From NCBI GenBank assembly GCA_033344895.1, contig JAWPMN010000001.1, positions 3,480,001 to 3,544,000 of the forward strand: a stretch of DNA of 64,000 nt. The letters run 5' to 3'. The translations under genes and the position numbers were made by a program. Of this stretch, positions 40,296-48,315 are shown piece by piece. Numbering within the stretch: the stretch's first letter is position 1; every line of letters begins with the position of its first letter. Source of the stretch: Alphaproteobacteria bacterium (GTDB taxonomy: Bacteria; Pseudomonadota; Alphaproteobacteria; UBA8366; Aestuariispiraceae). Under the pieces are notes generated by a model. That model was not told the DNA's origin. It worked only from the letters and a program-made list of their open reading frames with translations, and did not search any database.

Positions 40296-42709
40296 CGGTC
40301 CAGCTCCCCGCGATGTTCCATTACGAAGCTCATGAAGTCCGCCGGCTTGACGCGGACTGCGGCACCGGTGGGACAGGCCCGGACGCAGGCGGCACCGCCC
40401 GATATATCCTTGCACATGTCGCATTTGACCGCTGTCTTCCGCGCATCCGCCGGTGCCTTGGCCCGGTAGGATTTGTCCTCGCCCGGTCCGTGGCCGGCGC
40501 CGAACAGCAGCCAGGACAACAATCCCGGTTTTCGGGGCGGCTCCGGCGCCATCTGGATGACGTCGTAGGGACAGTAGCGCTGGCAGTTGCCGCAGCCGAT
40601 ACAGTCGTCGGTGATATAGACCTCGCCCTCCTTGTCGCGTTTCACCGCATCGGGAGGACAATCCGCCATGCAATGCGGATGTTCGCAGTGACGGCAACTT
40701 GTCGGCACGTGGACATGGGCAAAGGTCGGACCCGCCTCGCGATCCAGGCGGGAAATGCCGCCATGGGTTTCCGCGCAGGCCTTCTCGCAATTATCGCAAC
40801 CGACACACAAGGATTCATCGATCAGCAGGACATCCGTCGCCTCACCGATTCCTTCGCCCATAAGGAACTCGATGATGCTGCCGGCTTCCGGCTTCTCGAG
40901 CATCTTTTCGGTCTCCACGACGCGCTCGCCGTAACGGTCCTGTACTTCCGCCTTCAGGGCTGGATGCTCCGCCATGAGCTTCCGGAAGGCTTCACCGTCG
41001 ATCTTGATCGTCTCGCAGTCGACGGCCGCCTTGATGCTGGCGATGCGGGGCATGTTCGACATCAGCGCCATTTCGCCGATGTAGTTGCCGGCGGCCCGGT
41101 AGGCGAGGGCGACCTCGCGACCGGCGATGCGCTTCGATACCAGGACAGAGCCCTTGCGGATCAGATGGATCGCATCGCCCTCTTCCCCTTCCTCGAACAG
41201 CAACTGGCCCTTCTTGTAGGATTCCAGCGACGCCGATTTGGCGAGTTCGCGGATCGCCGACCGATCAAGGGAACTGGCGATATAAGCCTGAATCTGACGA
41301 ACGACGGCTTCCTGATCCATGGTCTGTCGCAGGCTCGGTACCGAGGCGCGCAGTTTCAGCATCGTGCGCCGCGGCGTCTCGATCAGAATGGTGTCGTCGG
41401 CATTCGAGGTAATGGTGGCGGAGCGCGGCCGTCCTGCAATCAGGCCCATCTCGCCGAAAAAGGCGCCCTGTTCCAGCACGACGTAGTTGGAAGGATCGTT
41501 CTCGTCGATGTGAATGCGGACCGATCCCTGGAAGATCGTGTAGACGCTGTTGGAATAGTCGCCACGTTCGAAGACGGTTTGGCCGGTCTTCGGGGCCGTT
41601 ACGGCGGATTCGACGATCATCTCCCGCAGCATCAGCGGGTTCAGTTCCGCGAAGATGGGCAGGCGTTCACGTGTTTCGGCCAGAAAGGTATCGGTGTCAT
41701 ATCCCTGAACCGATTTCAGGCGTTCCCGTATGAGCGGTTCGTCGGCCGGGTCCAATGTATTCCCGCGGATATACTCGATGACCTCGTAACCCTGGTTGAT
41801 CGCCTGCTTGATCAGTGGATAGCCACCCAGCGCACCGACAATATAGAGGCCGGGAACATTCGATTCATAGGTCTTGCTGACCTCCGGCAGGGCATTGCGG
41901 GCATCGGATGGGAAAGCCACGCCGCAGGCTTCGACGAACCTGCGGGGCGGGGCGGCGCCCAACCGCGCAATGACCCTGTCGCACTCAACGGTGATCTCGC
42001 CGTCCGGAGTTTCGAAGGTCATGCTGCCCGGTGCGCATCGGACGGAGTCCGAATTGTAGATCGGTAGAATCCGGCCGCGCTCTATCTCCGCCAGAATGGC
42101 CGCCTCGTTCGCCTCCTTGGCGCGGGAGAATTCATCGCCGCGGTTCGCAATATAGACGGTGTTGTGCGTGCAGAGCCCGAGCGCGTTCTCGATGGCTGCG
42201 TCGCCGGCGCCTATCACGATGATGGTCTCGTGCTCATATTCGTCGGGGTCATCCAACTGGTATTGGATATGCGTGGCCGATTCCGAGCCGGGGATGCGCA
42301 GGGTGTTGAGGTTGCCCTGAAGCCCGATTGCCAGAACGACATTGTCCGCCAGAATGGCCGCGCCGTCTTTCAGCGTCAGCTCGAATGCGCCCCGTTCGCC
42401 GGTAATGGCCGTGACTTCCGAATTGTATCGGATGTTGACTTTGTGCTTTTCCAGGTCGGCATTCCAGGTTTCCAGCACCTGTTCGCGGCTGCCCATCGAA
42501 AACTCGATCTCCGCCCGCAGGGGCAGGACGTCCGGCGTTGCCATGACGTGCTTGCCCTTCTGGAACTTGAAGATCGTGTCGGAAGCATGGTCGGACTTTT
42601 CCAGCACGACATGCGACATGCCGCTGGCCGCAGCCCGGCAGCCGGCACTCAGACCGGCCGGTCCGGATCCAACGATCACCACTTCGAACTTGGCGTCACT
42701 ATCCCCCAC
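40292..42709 (-). CDS. FAD/NAD(P) oxidoreductase, two cyclic-nucleotide domains and four-cluster ferredoxin fusion
   Basis: From the GTG at 42709 (GGGGGAG seven bases upstream; 42730 is an alternative) the protein is 805 residues. Residues 1-310 form a two-dinucleotide flavoprotein (GSGPAGLSAG at 14, IGAGDAAIENA about 164, VPGLYIVGALGG about 288). The CXXC redox pair of thioredoxin reductase is absent. Two cyclic-nucleotide-binding domains follow (about 365-455 and 490-585), each with an intact phosphate cassette: FGEMGLIAGRPRSATI and IGEMALMSNMPRIASI. The last part (about 628-790) is a NrfC/DmsB-like ferredoxin with Cys for about four [4Fe-4S] clusters. A cAMP- or cGMP-gated electron input module is the likely role. 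First gene of the operon. Confidence 0.82.
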   Translation of the reverse strand: MGDSDAKFEVVIVGSGPAGLSAGCRAAASGMSHVVLEKSDHASDTIFKFQKGKHVMATPDVLPLRAEIEFSMGSREQVLETWNADLEKHKVNIRYNSEVTAITGERGAFELTLKDGAAILADNVVLAIGLQGNLNTLRIPGSESATHIQYQLDDPDEYEHETIIVIGAGDAAIENALGLCTHNTVYIANRGDEFSRAKEANEAAILAEIERGRILPIYNSDSVRCAPGSMTFETPDGEITVECDRVIARLGAAPPRRFVEACGVAFPSDARNALPEVSKTYESNVPGLYIVGALGGYPLIKQAINQGYEVIEYIRGNTLDPADEPLIRERLKSVQGYDTDTFLAETRERLPIFAELNPLMLREMIVESAVTAPKTGQTVFERGDYSNSVYTIFQGSVRIHIDENDPSNYVVLEQGAFFGEMGLIAGRPRSATITSNADDTILIETPRRTMLKLRASVPSLRQTMDQEAVVRQIQAYIASSLDRSAIRELAKSASLESYKKGQLLFEEGEEGDAIHLIRKGSVLVSKRIAGREVALAYRAAGNYIGEMALMSNMPRIASIKAAVDCETIKIDGEAFRKLMAEHPALKAEVQDRYGERVVETEKMLEKPEAGSIIEFLMGEGIGEATDVLLIDESLCVGCDNCEKACAETHGGISRLDREAGPTFAHVHVPTSCRHCEHPHCMADCPPDAVKRDKEGEVYITDDCIGCGNCQRYCPYDVIQMAPEPPRKPGLLSWLLFGAGHGPGEDKSYRAKAPADARKTAVKCDMCKDISGGAACVRACPTGAAVRVKPADFMSFVMEHRGELDR

Positions 42710-42826
42710 AGGTACGCTCCCCCTAACCACTACTATGCGTCCCGCCGTGATTGGCAGTGTAGGACAGCTGGCAGGGCATCGGTAGCCCTAATTGGTCAAA
42801 ATTTAAGGACACTTGCGCGCGCGTAT

Positions 42827-42840
42827 ATCGGAATACCGAT
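42827..42840. promoter_or_regulatory. Inverted repeat in the divergent spacer of the redox operon and CHAT gene
   Basis: ATCGG-aata-CCGAT is a perfect 5-bp inverted repeat with a 4-base centre, 34 bases before the CHAT lipoprotein start and 117 bases from the GTG start (42709) of the minus-strand operon. It could be an operator for co-regulation of both sides. Confidence 0.35.
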
Positions 42841-42874
42841 TTTGAAATAGCATAGGGAAATTGGGGAGATTCCT

Positions 42875-45388
42875 ATGGGACCGTTCAAGAGCCGCACAAT
42901 TACTTCAGTTCTTGCGCTTTTACTTTCCGCTTGTGCGCAACAGGTGGCGACACCGACGGTCGGCTCAGTCGAGACGGCAAAAATGCCGGGAATAGAGGGG
43001 GCGCGCAATTCGGCCGTCGCCCCGGCGCCTTATCCTGACACGCTGCCTCAATTGCCGCTCCCGACGGAGCGCAGCGCGCTTTTCATGGCGGGTGACACGA
43101 ACGCGCTCGAACTGCCGGTCGATGCGCCGCTGGCGGAAGCCTATCGCGCCTATTTTGCGGGCGAGGGAGAGGCCGCGTTGGCCGCCCTGGGGGAAGCCGG
43201 GGCTGAATCTCCTTTGAAACGCTTCCACATTTCCGCACAGACGGTTCGTACCCTGATCATGATGGGACGGGCGGCGGCGGCGGAAGTTGCCTCTGAGGAA
43301 ACCGCGGCATTGGAACGCGCGGTACTGGGGACGAATGTCAATGCGCTGGCGCTGCGCGCGGAAGCACGACTGTGGCTCGGCGACTATGATGCAGCGGAAG
43401 CGGATGCGCTCGCGGTAGCCGGGGCGCTGCAGCACTGGGTGCTGCCGCACAGTTTTGCCGGGCCGCCGACAAACATGGCCGAAATCGTCCTGCTGACCAC
43501 GGCGCAACTCAGGGCCTATACGGTCCTGGCCGGGCTGTATGTCCTGCAGGGTGAAGCCGAAAGCGCTGTGCCCTGGGCGGAATCTGCCGAGCGCGGCTAC
43601 AACACGGTTCACACCGTAGCCGCGGATTCTCTCTATGGAATCTATTTCAAGTCCTATCCGGAAAGCTATTACGGGCGGGCCTTCAACACCCTGTTCCTGG
43701 GATCGGCGCGCGCCATCTCCCAGGGCGACTATGGGGCCGGTGCCGAAGACTTTGATGCCGCGCGGCGGTATTTCGATGCCATCGGGTATCGGGCCGGGGC
43801 GGTTTCGGCCGCAGCACTGGAATCCTGGACGCTCTATGTCCTGGATCAGGATCGGGGCAGGGCGCTGTCAGTGTCGGAGGAGGCCGTTCAACTGGCGACG
43901 GACTCGGGCTTCCCGGACTTCATCTGGCGCATATCGGCGCTGCGCGGGGAGATGCTGATCGACGAAGGCAGGGCGGCGGATGCGGAAGCGGCATTTCGCC
44001 GGGCGGATGCGTCTGTCGACCTGGTCACCGGCGCCTTGTCGACGGATCGGGCAAAGCTGCGCTACGGCGTCGGCAAGGAGACGATTGCCCGGCGCCTGGT
44101 CCAGTTCGACCTGTTGTCCGGGGATCTCAACCGGTTGTTCACCGACATGGAGCGGGCGCGGGCACGCGCCTTTGTCGACATGCTGGCCGACCGGCCTGTG
44201 GCACCTGGTCGGGGCGGGGATATCGCCCAGCGCATCCTGGAACTGGATGACGAAATTCGACGGGCCCGGGTCCGGTCGATGGCGCCGCGTTCGGAAGCGG
44301 CCGATATCCAGGACCACATCGATCGACTGCTTGCTGAACGAAGGGACGCGGTTGATCGACTGCGTCGCATCGATGCCGATCTTGCGGATGTACATGCTGC
44401 ACGGACGGCCGGTCTGGAAGACGTGCGCCGCCGGCTGGGGCCGGACGAGGCCCTGGTCTATGCCTTGCCGGTGGAGGCCGACACCCCGGTTCGTTTCCTG
44501 ATTGCCGACGCTTCCGGCGCGCGCATTGCCGAGACGGGAATCTCGGGCACCGATCTGCGCAAGGTTCTGGTGCAGTTCCGGGAGGCGGTCCGACTGGGGA
44601 GGGCGCCGACACAGCGTCGGCTGGCCATGCAGTTGCAACAGCGACTGATGGTGGACGTCTGGAAGCCGTCCGGTCGCATCTATGTGGTGCCGAGCGGCGA
44701 CCTGTTCTTCCTGCCTTGGGGGGCGATGCCCGATGTCGGTCAGGTCGTGGTGTTGCCGAATGGGGGATGGCTGCTGCGGGACAGTTCGAGGGCGACGTCC
44801 GGCAGCGTCGGCCTGGTCGGCGACCCGCAGTTCGGCGGGAAACTGCCCCAACTGGCCGGTGCTAGACAGGAAGTTCTGGATCTCGCGGGCCTGTTCCAGG
44901 CGGAGCCTTTGGTCGGCGATGCCGCGACGGTTGCCGCCCTGCGCCGGACGGTCGGGGATGGGGTGCGCCTGCTTCATCTTGCGACACACGGCACGTTCGA
45001 TGCGCAGGCGCCGCTGAAATCGACATTGTACCTGTCCGATGGGACCGGGCCTGATCCTGTGACGGCGGCGGACCTGTTCGAAAATCCCCTGTCGGCGGAA
45101 CTGGTCGTTCTCTCGGCCTGCGAGACAGGCATGGGGGAGGCAATCGCCGGCGACGATTTCCTCGGGCTGGTGCGAAGCTTCTACCTGGGGGGGGCGTCGA
45201 CCGTGGTGAATTCCCTGTGGCCGATATCGGACGAGGGTACGCGAATCTTCATGACCGTCTTTCACGGTGAGGTCATCAAGTCCGGGGACCCGTCGGCGGC
45301 CTGGCTGGCGGCACGGGATCATCTGCGCGACGAAGGATACCCGCCGTCGGTCTATGGCGCCTTTGTGGTCGGTGGCGCTGTGAACTGA
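42875..45388 (+). CDS. Envelope lipoprotein with TPR-like helices and a CHAT caspase-like protease domain
   Basis: An 837-residue protein with a lipoprotein signal ending LLLSAC, Cys20 being the predicted lipidated residue and Ala at +2 pointing to the outer membrane. Residues about 90-420 are helical TPR-like repeats, and about 440-520 look like coiled coil (RILELDDEIRRARV, DHIDRLLAERRD). The C-terminal CHAT domain (about 580-837) has the full catalytic dyad, His705 in LLHLATHGTFD and Cys749 in VVLSACETGMGE. CHAT proteases are caspase relatives, usually activated by a partner. It lies divergent from the redox operon by 165 bases, and ends nine bases from the opposing MttB gene. Confidence 0.85.
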   Translation: MGPFKSRTITSVLALLLSACAQQVATPTVGSVETAKMPGIEGARNSAVAPAPYPDTLPQLPLPTERSALFMAGDTNALELPVDAPLAEAYRAYFAGEGEAALAALGEAGAESPLKRFHISAQTVRTLIMMGRAAAAEVASEETAALERAVLGTNVNALALRAEARLWLGDYDAAEADALAVAGALQHWVLPHSFAGPPTNMAEIVLLTTAQLRAYTVLAGLYVLQGEAESAVPWAESAERGYNTVHTVAADSLYGIYFKSYPESYYGRAFNTLFLGSARAISQGDYGAGAEDFDAARRYFDAIGYRAGAVSAAALESWTLYVLDQDRGRALSVSEEAVQLATDSGFPDFIWRISALRGEMLIDEGRAADAEAAFRRADASVDLVTGALSTDRAKLRYGVGKETIARRLVQFDLLSGDLNRLFTDMERARARAFVDMLADRPVAPGRGGDIAQRILELDDEIRRARVRSMAPRSEAADIQDHIDRLLAERRDAVDRLRRIDADLADVHAARTAGLEDVRRRLGPDEALVYALPVEADTPVRFLIADASGARIAETGISGTDLRKVLVQFREAVRLGRAPTQRRLAMQLQQRLMVDVWKPSGRIYVVPSGDLFFLPWGAMPDVGQVVVLPNGGWLLRDSSRATSGSVGLVGDPQFGGKLPQLAGARQEVLDLAGLFQAEPLVGDAATVAALRRTVGDGVRLLHLATHGTFDAQAPLKSTLYLSDGTGPDPVTAADLFENPLSAELVVLSACETGMGEAIAGDDFLGLVRSFYLGGASTVVNSLWPISDEGTRIFMTVFHGEVIKSGDPSAAWLAARDHLRDEGYPPSVYGAFVVGGAVN

Positions 45389-45397
45389 TCGGCTTGG

Positions 45398-47011
45398 TCA
45401 GACCCGGTCGAAACGGACCGGAAAACGCTCCCGGATTCTGGCATCGACATCCGCCGGGATATGCGACGGTTTGTGTGTGGCCAGGATTTCGGCGGTCTTC
45501 TTGACCGCGCGCTCGACGATGCTGGTAGATCCCTGCTCGACCCATTCCTTCGGACTCGTTCGGTCCCCGACTGTCGGATAGACGTAGTCCTTCTGCATCC
45601 GGCCGATCGTCTGGTCGTGTCCCAGATAGTGTCCCGGCCCGTTCAGGCAGACCTGCTTGATGGTTTCGATCGACAGGGAATCCTCATCCGTTTCGATGCC
45701 GCGTACGGTGCGCAGGGAGGCGCCGATCGCATCGTTGTCGATGATCACGCTTTCCAGACAGAAGCCCAGAAGGCTGGCATGCATGCCGGCGGATTCGTAG
45801 ACTAGGTTGGCGCCCGAATTTCCAACCAGGGCGTAGTTGTAGCCCTTTTCGTACCCTGCCTGGGCATCGGGGATTTTCGAATCCGCCATGCCGGCGCAGA
45901 CACCGCCGGTGAGATCGTAGAAATTGGCCATCTGGGCGCAGGCGGACATCAGCAATGCCTGTTCGCCGCTGCCGCCCGACATGGCACCGGTTCGGAGGTC
46001 CGAAACAAAGGGCCAGGTGCCGAAGATGCACGGGTGGCCGGGTTTGATGGAATTGACATAGACGAGGCCCGCCAACACTTCCGCGACCTCCTGCACGACG
46101 GCGCCGGCAAGCGAGGCCGGGCTGGTCGCGCCGGCCTGGCCGGCCGCGAGCAGCAGGATCGGCATGCCGCCATGTACGGCCGCCTCAAGGCAGCGGCAGG
46201 CATCCTCCGCGAATTTCATCGGGGGGACCACGAAACAGTTGGACATGCTCACGAACGGCCGTGCGCGCCACTTGTCCTCCCCGCCGGCGATCATGTGCAG
46301 CGCCTGAAGTGAGGCCTCGAAATGTTCGGGCAGGACCCAACTGCTGCCGACATGTTTCGAAGTGCCGGAGACCGAGGCGTAGCAGGTGTTGAAATCCATT
46401 TCGAACGCGTCCGGCAGGTCGCGGCAGACGATGGAGCGCTGGTAGAAGTGGATGTGATCCATCCTGTCGACGACGCGGGCGATGTTGTAGAGATCGGCTG
46501 TAGTCGATTCCCGATACTTACCGGTAATCGGATCGACCATGTGAACCGCCGCCCCTGCCGTCCCGAAATACACCTTCTGCCCCCAGGGCTCCATGTCGTG
46601 TCGGGGGTCCTGACCATGCAGCACGAAGCGCCGTGCCGCGATCGACAACGTGTCCTCCACCAGGGCGCGGGGAATACACAGGCGCCCGCGCTCGTTCAGG
46701 AATCCGCCCCGCGCCGTTACTGCCTCTATGCAGGTCGGAATGGCATCCGCCAGTCCCACGGTTTCCAGGATTTCCAGGGCCGCGTGATGGATACGCAGGA
46801 TATCCTCGTCACTCAAAACCTTGTAGCGTCCGCTTTCCATGCCGGGGCGAACCGGGCGGATGTCTTCCGCCAGCGGCGCTGCCCGAAGGGCCTGCCGCGC
46901 CAGGCGCCCGCCGCGTCGCCGACCGGTGCCGTGATCCGCGGTCGATCCGTGCCCGGAGCTTGGCGTGCCGGCCGCTGCAGTTTCTGCCGGGGACTGGACC
47001 GTGGACGACAT
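45398..47011 (-). CDS. MttB-family corrinoid-dependent methyltransferase, non-pyrrolysine
   Basis: A 537-residue protein with the MttB/trimethylamine-methyltransferase fold: GHPCIFGTWPFVSDLRTGAM, LTGGVCAGMADSKIPDAQAG and SIETIKQVCLNGPGHYLGH. No in-frame amber codon is present, so it belongs to the pyrrolysine-free group, whose studied members demethylate glycine betaine, carnitine or proline betaine rather than trimethylamine. The first 50 residues are a Gly/Arg/Ala-rich extension of low complexity. The start ATG has AAGGAG upstream. It is divergent from a LysR gene with an 18-bp palindrome between them. No corrinoid protein gene lies in the window. Confidence 0.87.
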   Translation of the reverse strand: MSSTVQSPAETAAAGTPSSGHGSTADHGTGRRRGGRLARQALRAAPLAEDIRPVRPGMESGRYKVLSDEDILRIHHAALEILETVGLADAIPTCIEAVTARGGFLNERGRLCIPRALVEDTLSIAARRFVLHGQDPRHDMEPWGQKVYFGTAGAAVHMVDPITGKYRESTTADLYNIARVVDRMDHIHFYQRSIVCRDLPDAFEMDFNTCYASVSGTSKHVGSSWVLPEHFEASLQALHMIAGGEDKWRARPFVSMSNCFVVPPMKFAEDACRCLEAAVHGGMPILLLAAGQAGATSPASLAGAVVQEVAEVLAGLVYVNSIKPGHPCIFGTWPFVSDLRTGAMSGGSGEQALLMSACAQMANFYDLTGGVCAGMADSKIPDAQAGYEKGYNYALVGNSGANLVYESAGMHASLLGFCLESVIIDNDAIGASLRTVRGIETDEDSLSIETIKQVCLNGPGHYLGHDQTIGRMQKDYVYPTVGDRTSPKEWVEQGSTSIVERAVKKTAEILATHKPSHIPADVDARIRERFPVRFDRV

Positions 47012-47083
47012 GGGCGAACTCCTTCTCGCAGGCCGCGTTTCATCCCGATCAGATTACGGGTGCATCGTTCGGCTCGACAAACG

Positions 47084-47101
47084 CGATATTTTCAAATATC
47101 G
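47084..47101. promoter_or_regulatory. Palindromic LysR-type operator candidate
   Basis: CGATATTT-tc-AAATATCG is a perfect 8-bp inverted repeat with a 2-base centre, and contains the T-n11-A pattern of LysR sites. It is 72 bases before the MttB-family start and 108 bases before the LysR start, as expected for a LysR regulator controlling a divergent target and itself. AT-rich against a GC-rich background. Confidence 0.65.
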
Positions 47102-47209
47102 GTCAACTGAATTCACTTGAGGGACTTCTGATCCGACAATTGCATCATGTTGCGGTGCGGGATTCTCTTGAGGTAAATGACGATGGATGCATGTGTTCGG
47201 GGAAGGTGA

Positions 47210-48154
47210 GTGTTGAGTGAGACTCAAGACAGCATTCAGCGGCGACGGCGGATGCCATCGCTGAGTGCGCTGAGGGCGTTCGAGGCGGCCGCCCGCCATG
47301 GCAGTTTCCGGTCCGCAGCGGACGAACTGAACGTCACGCATTCGGCGATCAGCCATCAGGTCAAGGCGCTGGAGGAGAATTTGGGCGTGCCCTTGTTTTC
47401 GCGCGGGGGACGTGCTGTGCGTTTGACGGAAGAGGGGCGCATCCTGTTTCCGGTCCTGCGCGAAGCGTTCGACAGCATCGTTGCGGGAACCGATCTGCTG
47501 CGCCGGCGACAGAGCGGCGGAACCTTGACGGTACAGGTCTATGTGACCTTGGCGGTACGGTGGCTGCTGCCACGGTTGCATGGCTTCGCGAAGGCCCATA
47601 ATGAGGTGCAGGTCGCGCTCGCCACCTCCTACACCGATTGGGATTTCGCGCGCGGTGAGGTTGATGCCGCGATCCTGTTCGTGGAACACCGGCATGCCGA
47701 TCTGGACTACACACCTCTGGGCAAGGCCCAACTGTTTCCGGTCTGCGCGCCATCACTGCTGAAATCCGGTCCACCCCTGAGGGAGGCATCGGATTTGCGC
47801 GCCCATAGGTTGTTGAACGTCTATCCCGCCAAACATGATTGGCCGGACTGGCTTGCCGCGGCGGGCGTGACGGATCTGCAGCCGGATCTGGCCGGACCGC
47901 GGTTCGACAGCTATCTGCTGGCCCTTGAGGAGGCGGCGGCAGGTGGTGGTGTGTCTCTGACCACACAAGCCTTCGTCGCGGACGACCTGAAGCGTGGACG
48001 GCTGGTCGTGCCCTTCGATTTGAAGGTGGAAAGCCGGGCGCCCTGGTATCTGGTCTGCGCCAAGGAAAGGCGCAACGAACCGCGGATCGTCAAGTTCCGT
48101 AACTGGCTTCTGGAGACTCTTGAGAACGAGCCGGAGGGGTCGGGCTTCGAGTAG
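47210..48154 (+). CDS. LysR-family transcriptional regulator, GcvA-like
   Basis: A 314-residue regulator starting at GTG, with GGAAGGTGA just upstream. The N-terminal helix-turn-helix reads SLSALRAFEAAARHGSFRSA and ELNVTHSAISHQVKALEENLG, the GcvA-type pattern. The remainder is a LysR substrate-binding domain (about 95-305). It is divergent from the MttB-family gene, so it probably controls methylamine or betaine metabolism in response to a glycine-like or betaine-like effector. The effector is not known. Confidence 0.9.
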   Translation: MLSETQDSIQRRRRMPSLSALRAFEAAARHGSFRSAADELNVTHSAISHQVKALEENLGVPLFSRGGRAVRLTEEGRILFPVLREAFDSIVAGTDLLRRRQSGGTLTVQVYVTLAVRWLLPRLHGFAKAHNEVQVALATSYTDWDFARGEVDAAILFVEHRHADLDYTPLGKAQLFPVCAPSLLKSGPPLREASDLRAHRLLNVYPAKHDWPDWLAAAGVTDLQPDLAGPRFDSYLLALEEAAAGGGVSLTTQAFVADDLKRGRLVVPFDLKVESRAPWYLVCAKERRNEPRIVKFRNWLLETLENEPEGSGFE

Positions 48155-48315
48155 CGACCCGGTATCAAATCCGGACTCGCATGAGGGCTTTCTATCCGGT
48201 ATGAAAGAGACGCCCAGAAGGGCAGGAGCGAGAGAATTCGAATAACCATCGGATAGAGGGGCTTCGAACGGGGGGCGGCGTTCGCCGAGTCTCCGGGGGC
48301 ACATACTGGATACGG

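Noticed and set aside
40313-42067. 584-codon plus-strand ORF antisense to the flavin-ferredoxin gene
   Set aside because: No motif, whereas the minus strand encodes intact Rossmann, cNMP and ferredoxin motifs.
40292-42709. Label as thioredoxin-disulfide reductase
   Set aside because: The flavin module is of that superfamily but has no CXXC redox pair after the NAD(P) site, so thiol-disulfide chemistry is not supported.
42875-45388. TPR-CHAT component of a type III-E CRISPR (Craspase) system
   Set aside because: No gRAMP/Cas7-11, no CRISPR array and no cas genes are in the window, and the protein has a lipoprotein signal.
45398-47011. Pyrrolysine-dependent trimethylamine methyltransferase MttB
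   Set aside because: No in-frame amber codon, and no pyl genes in the window.
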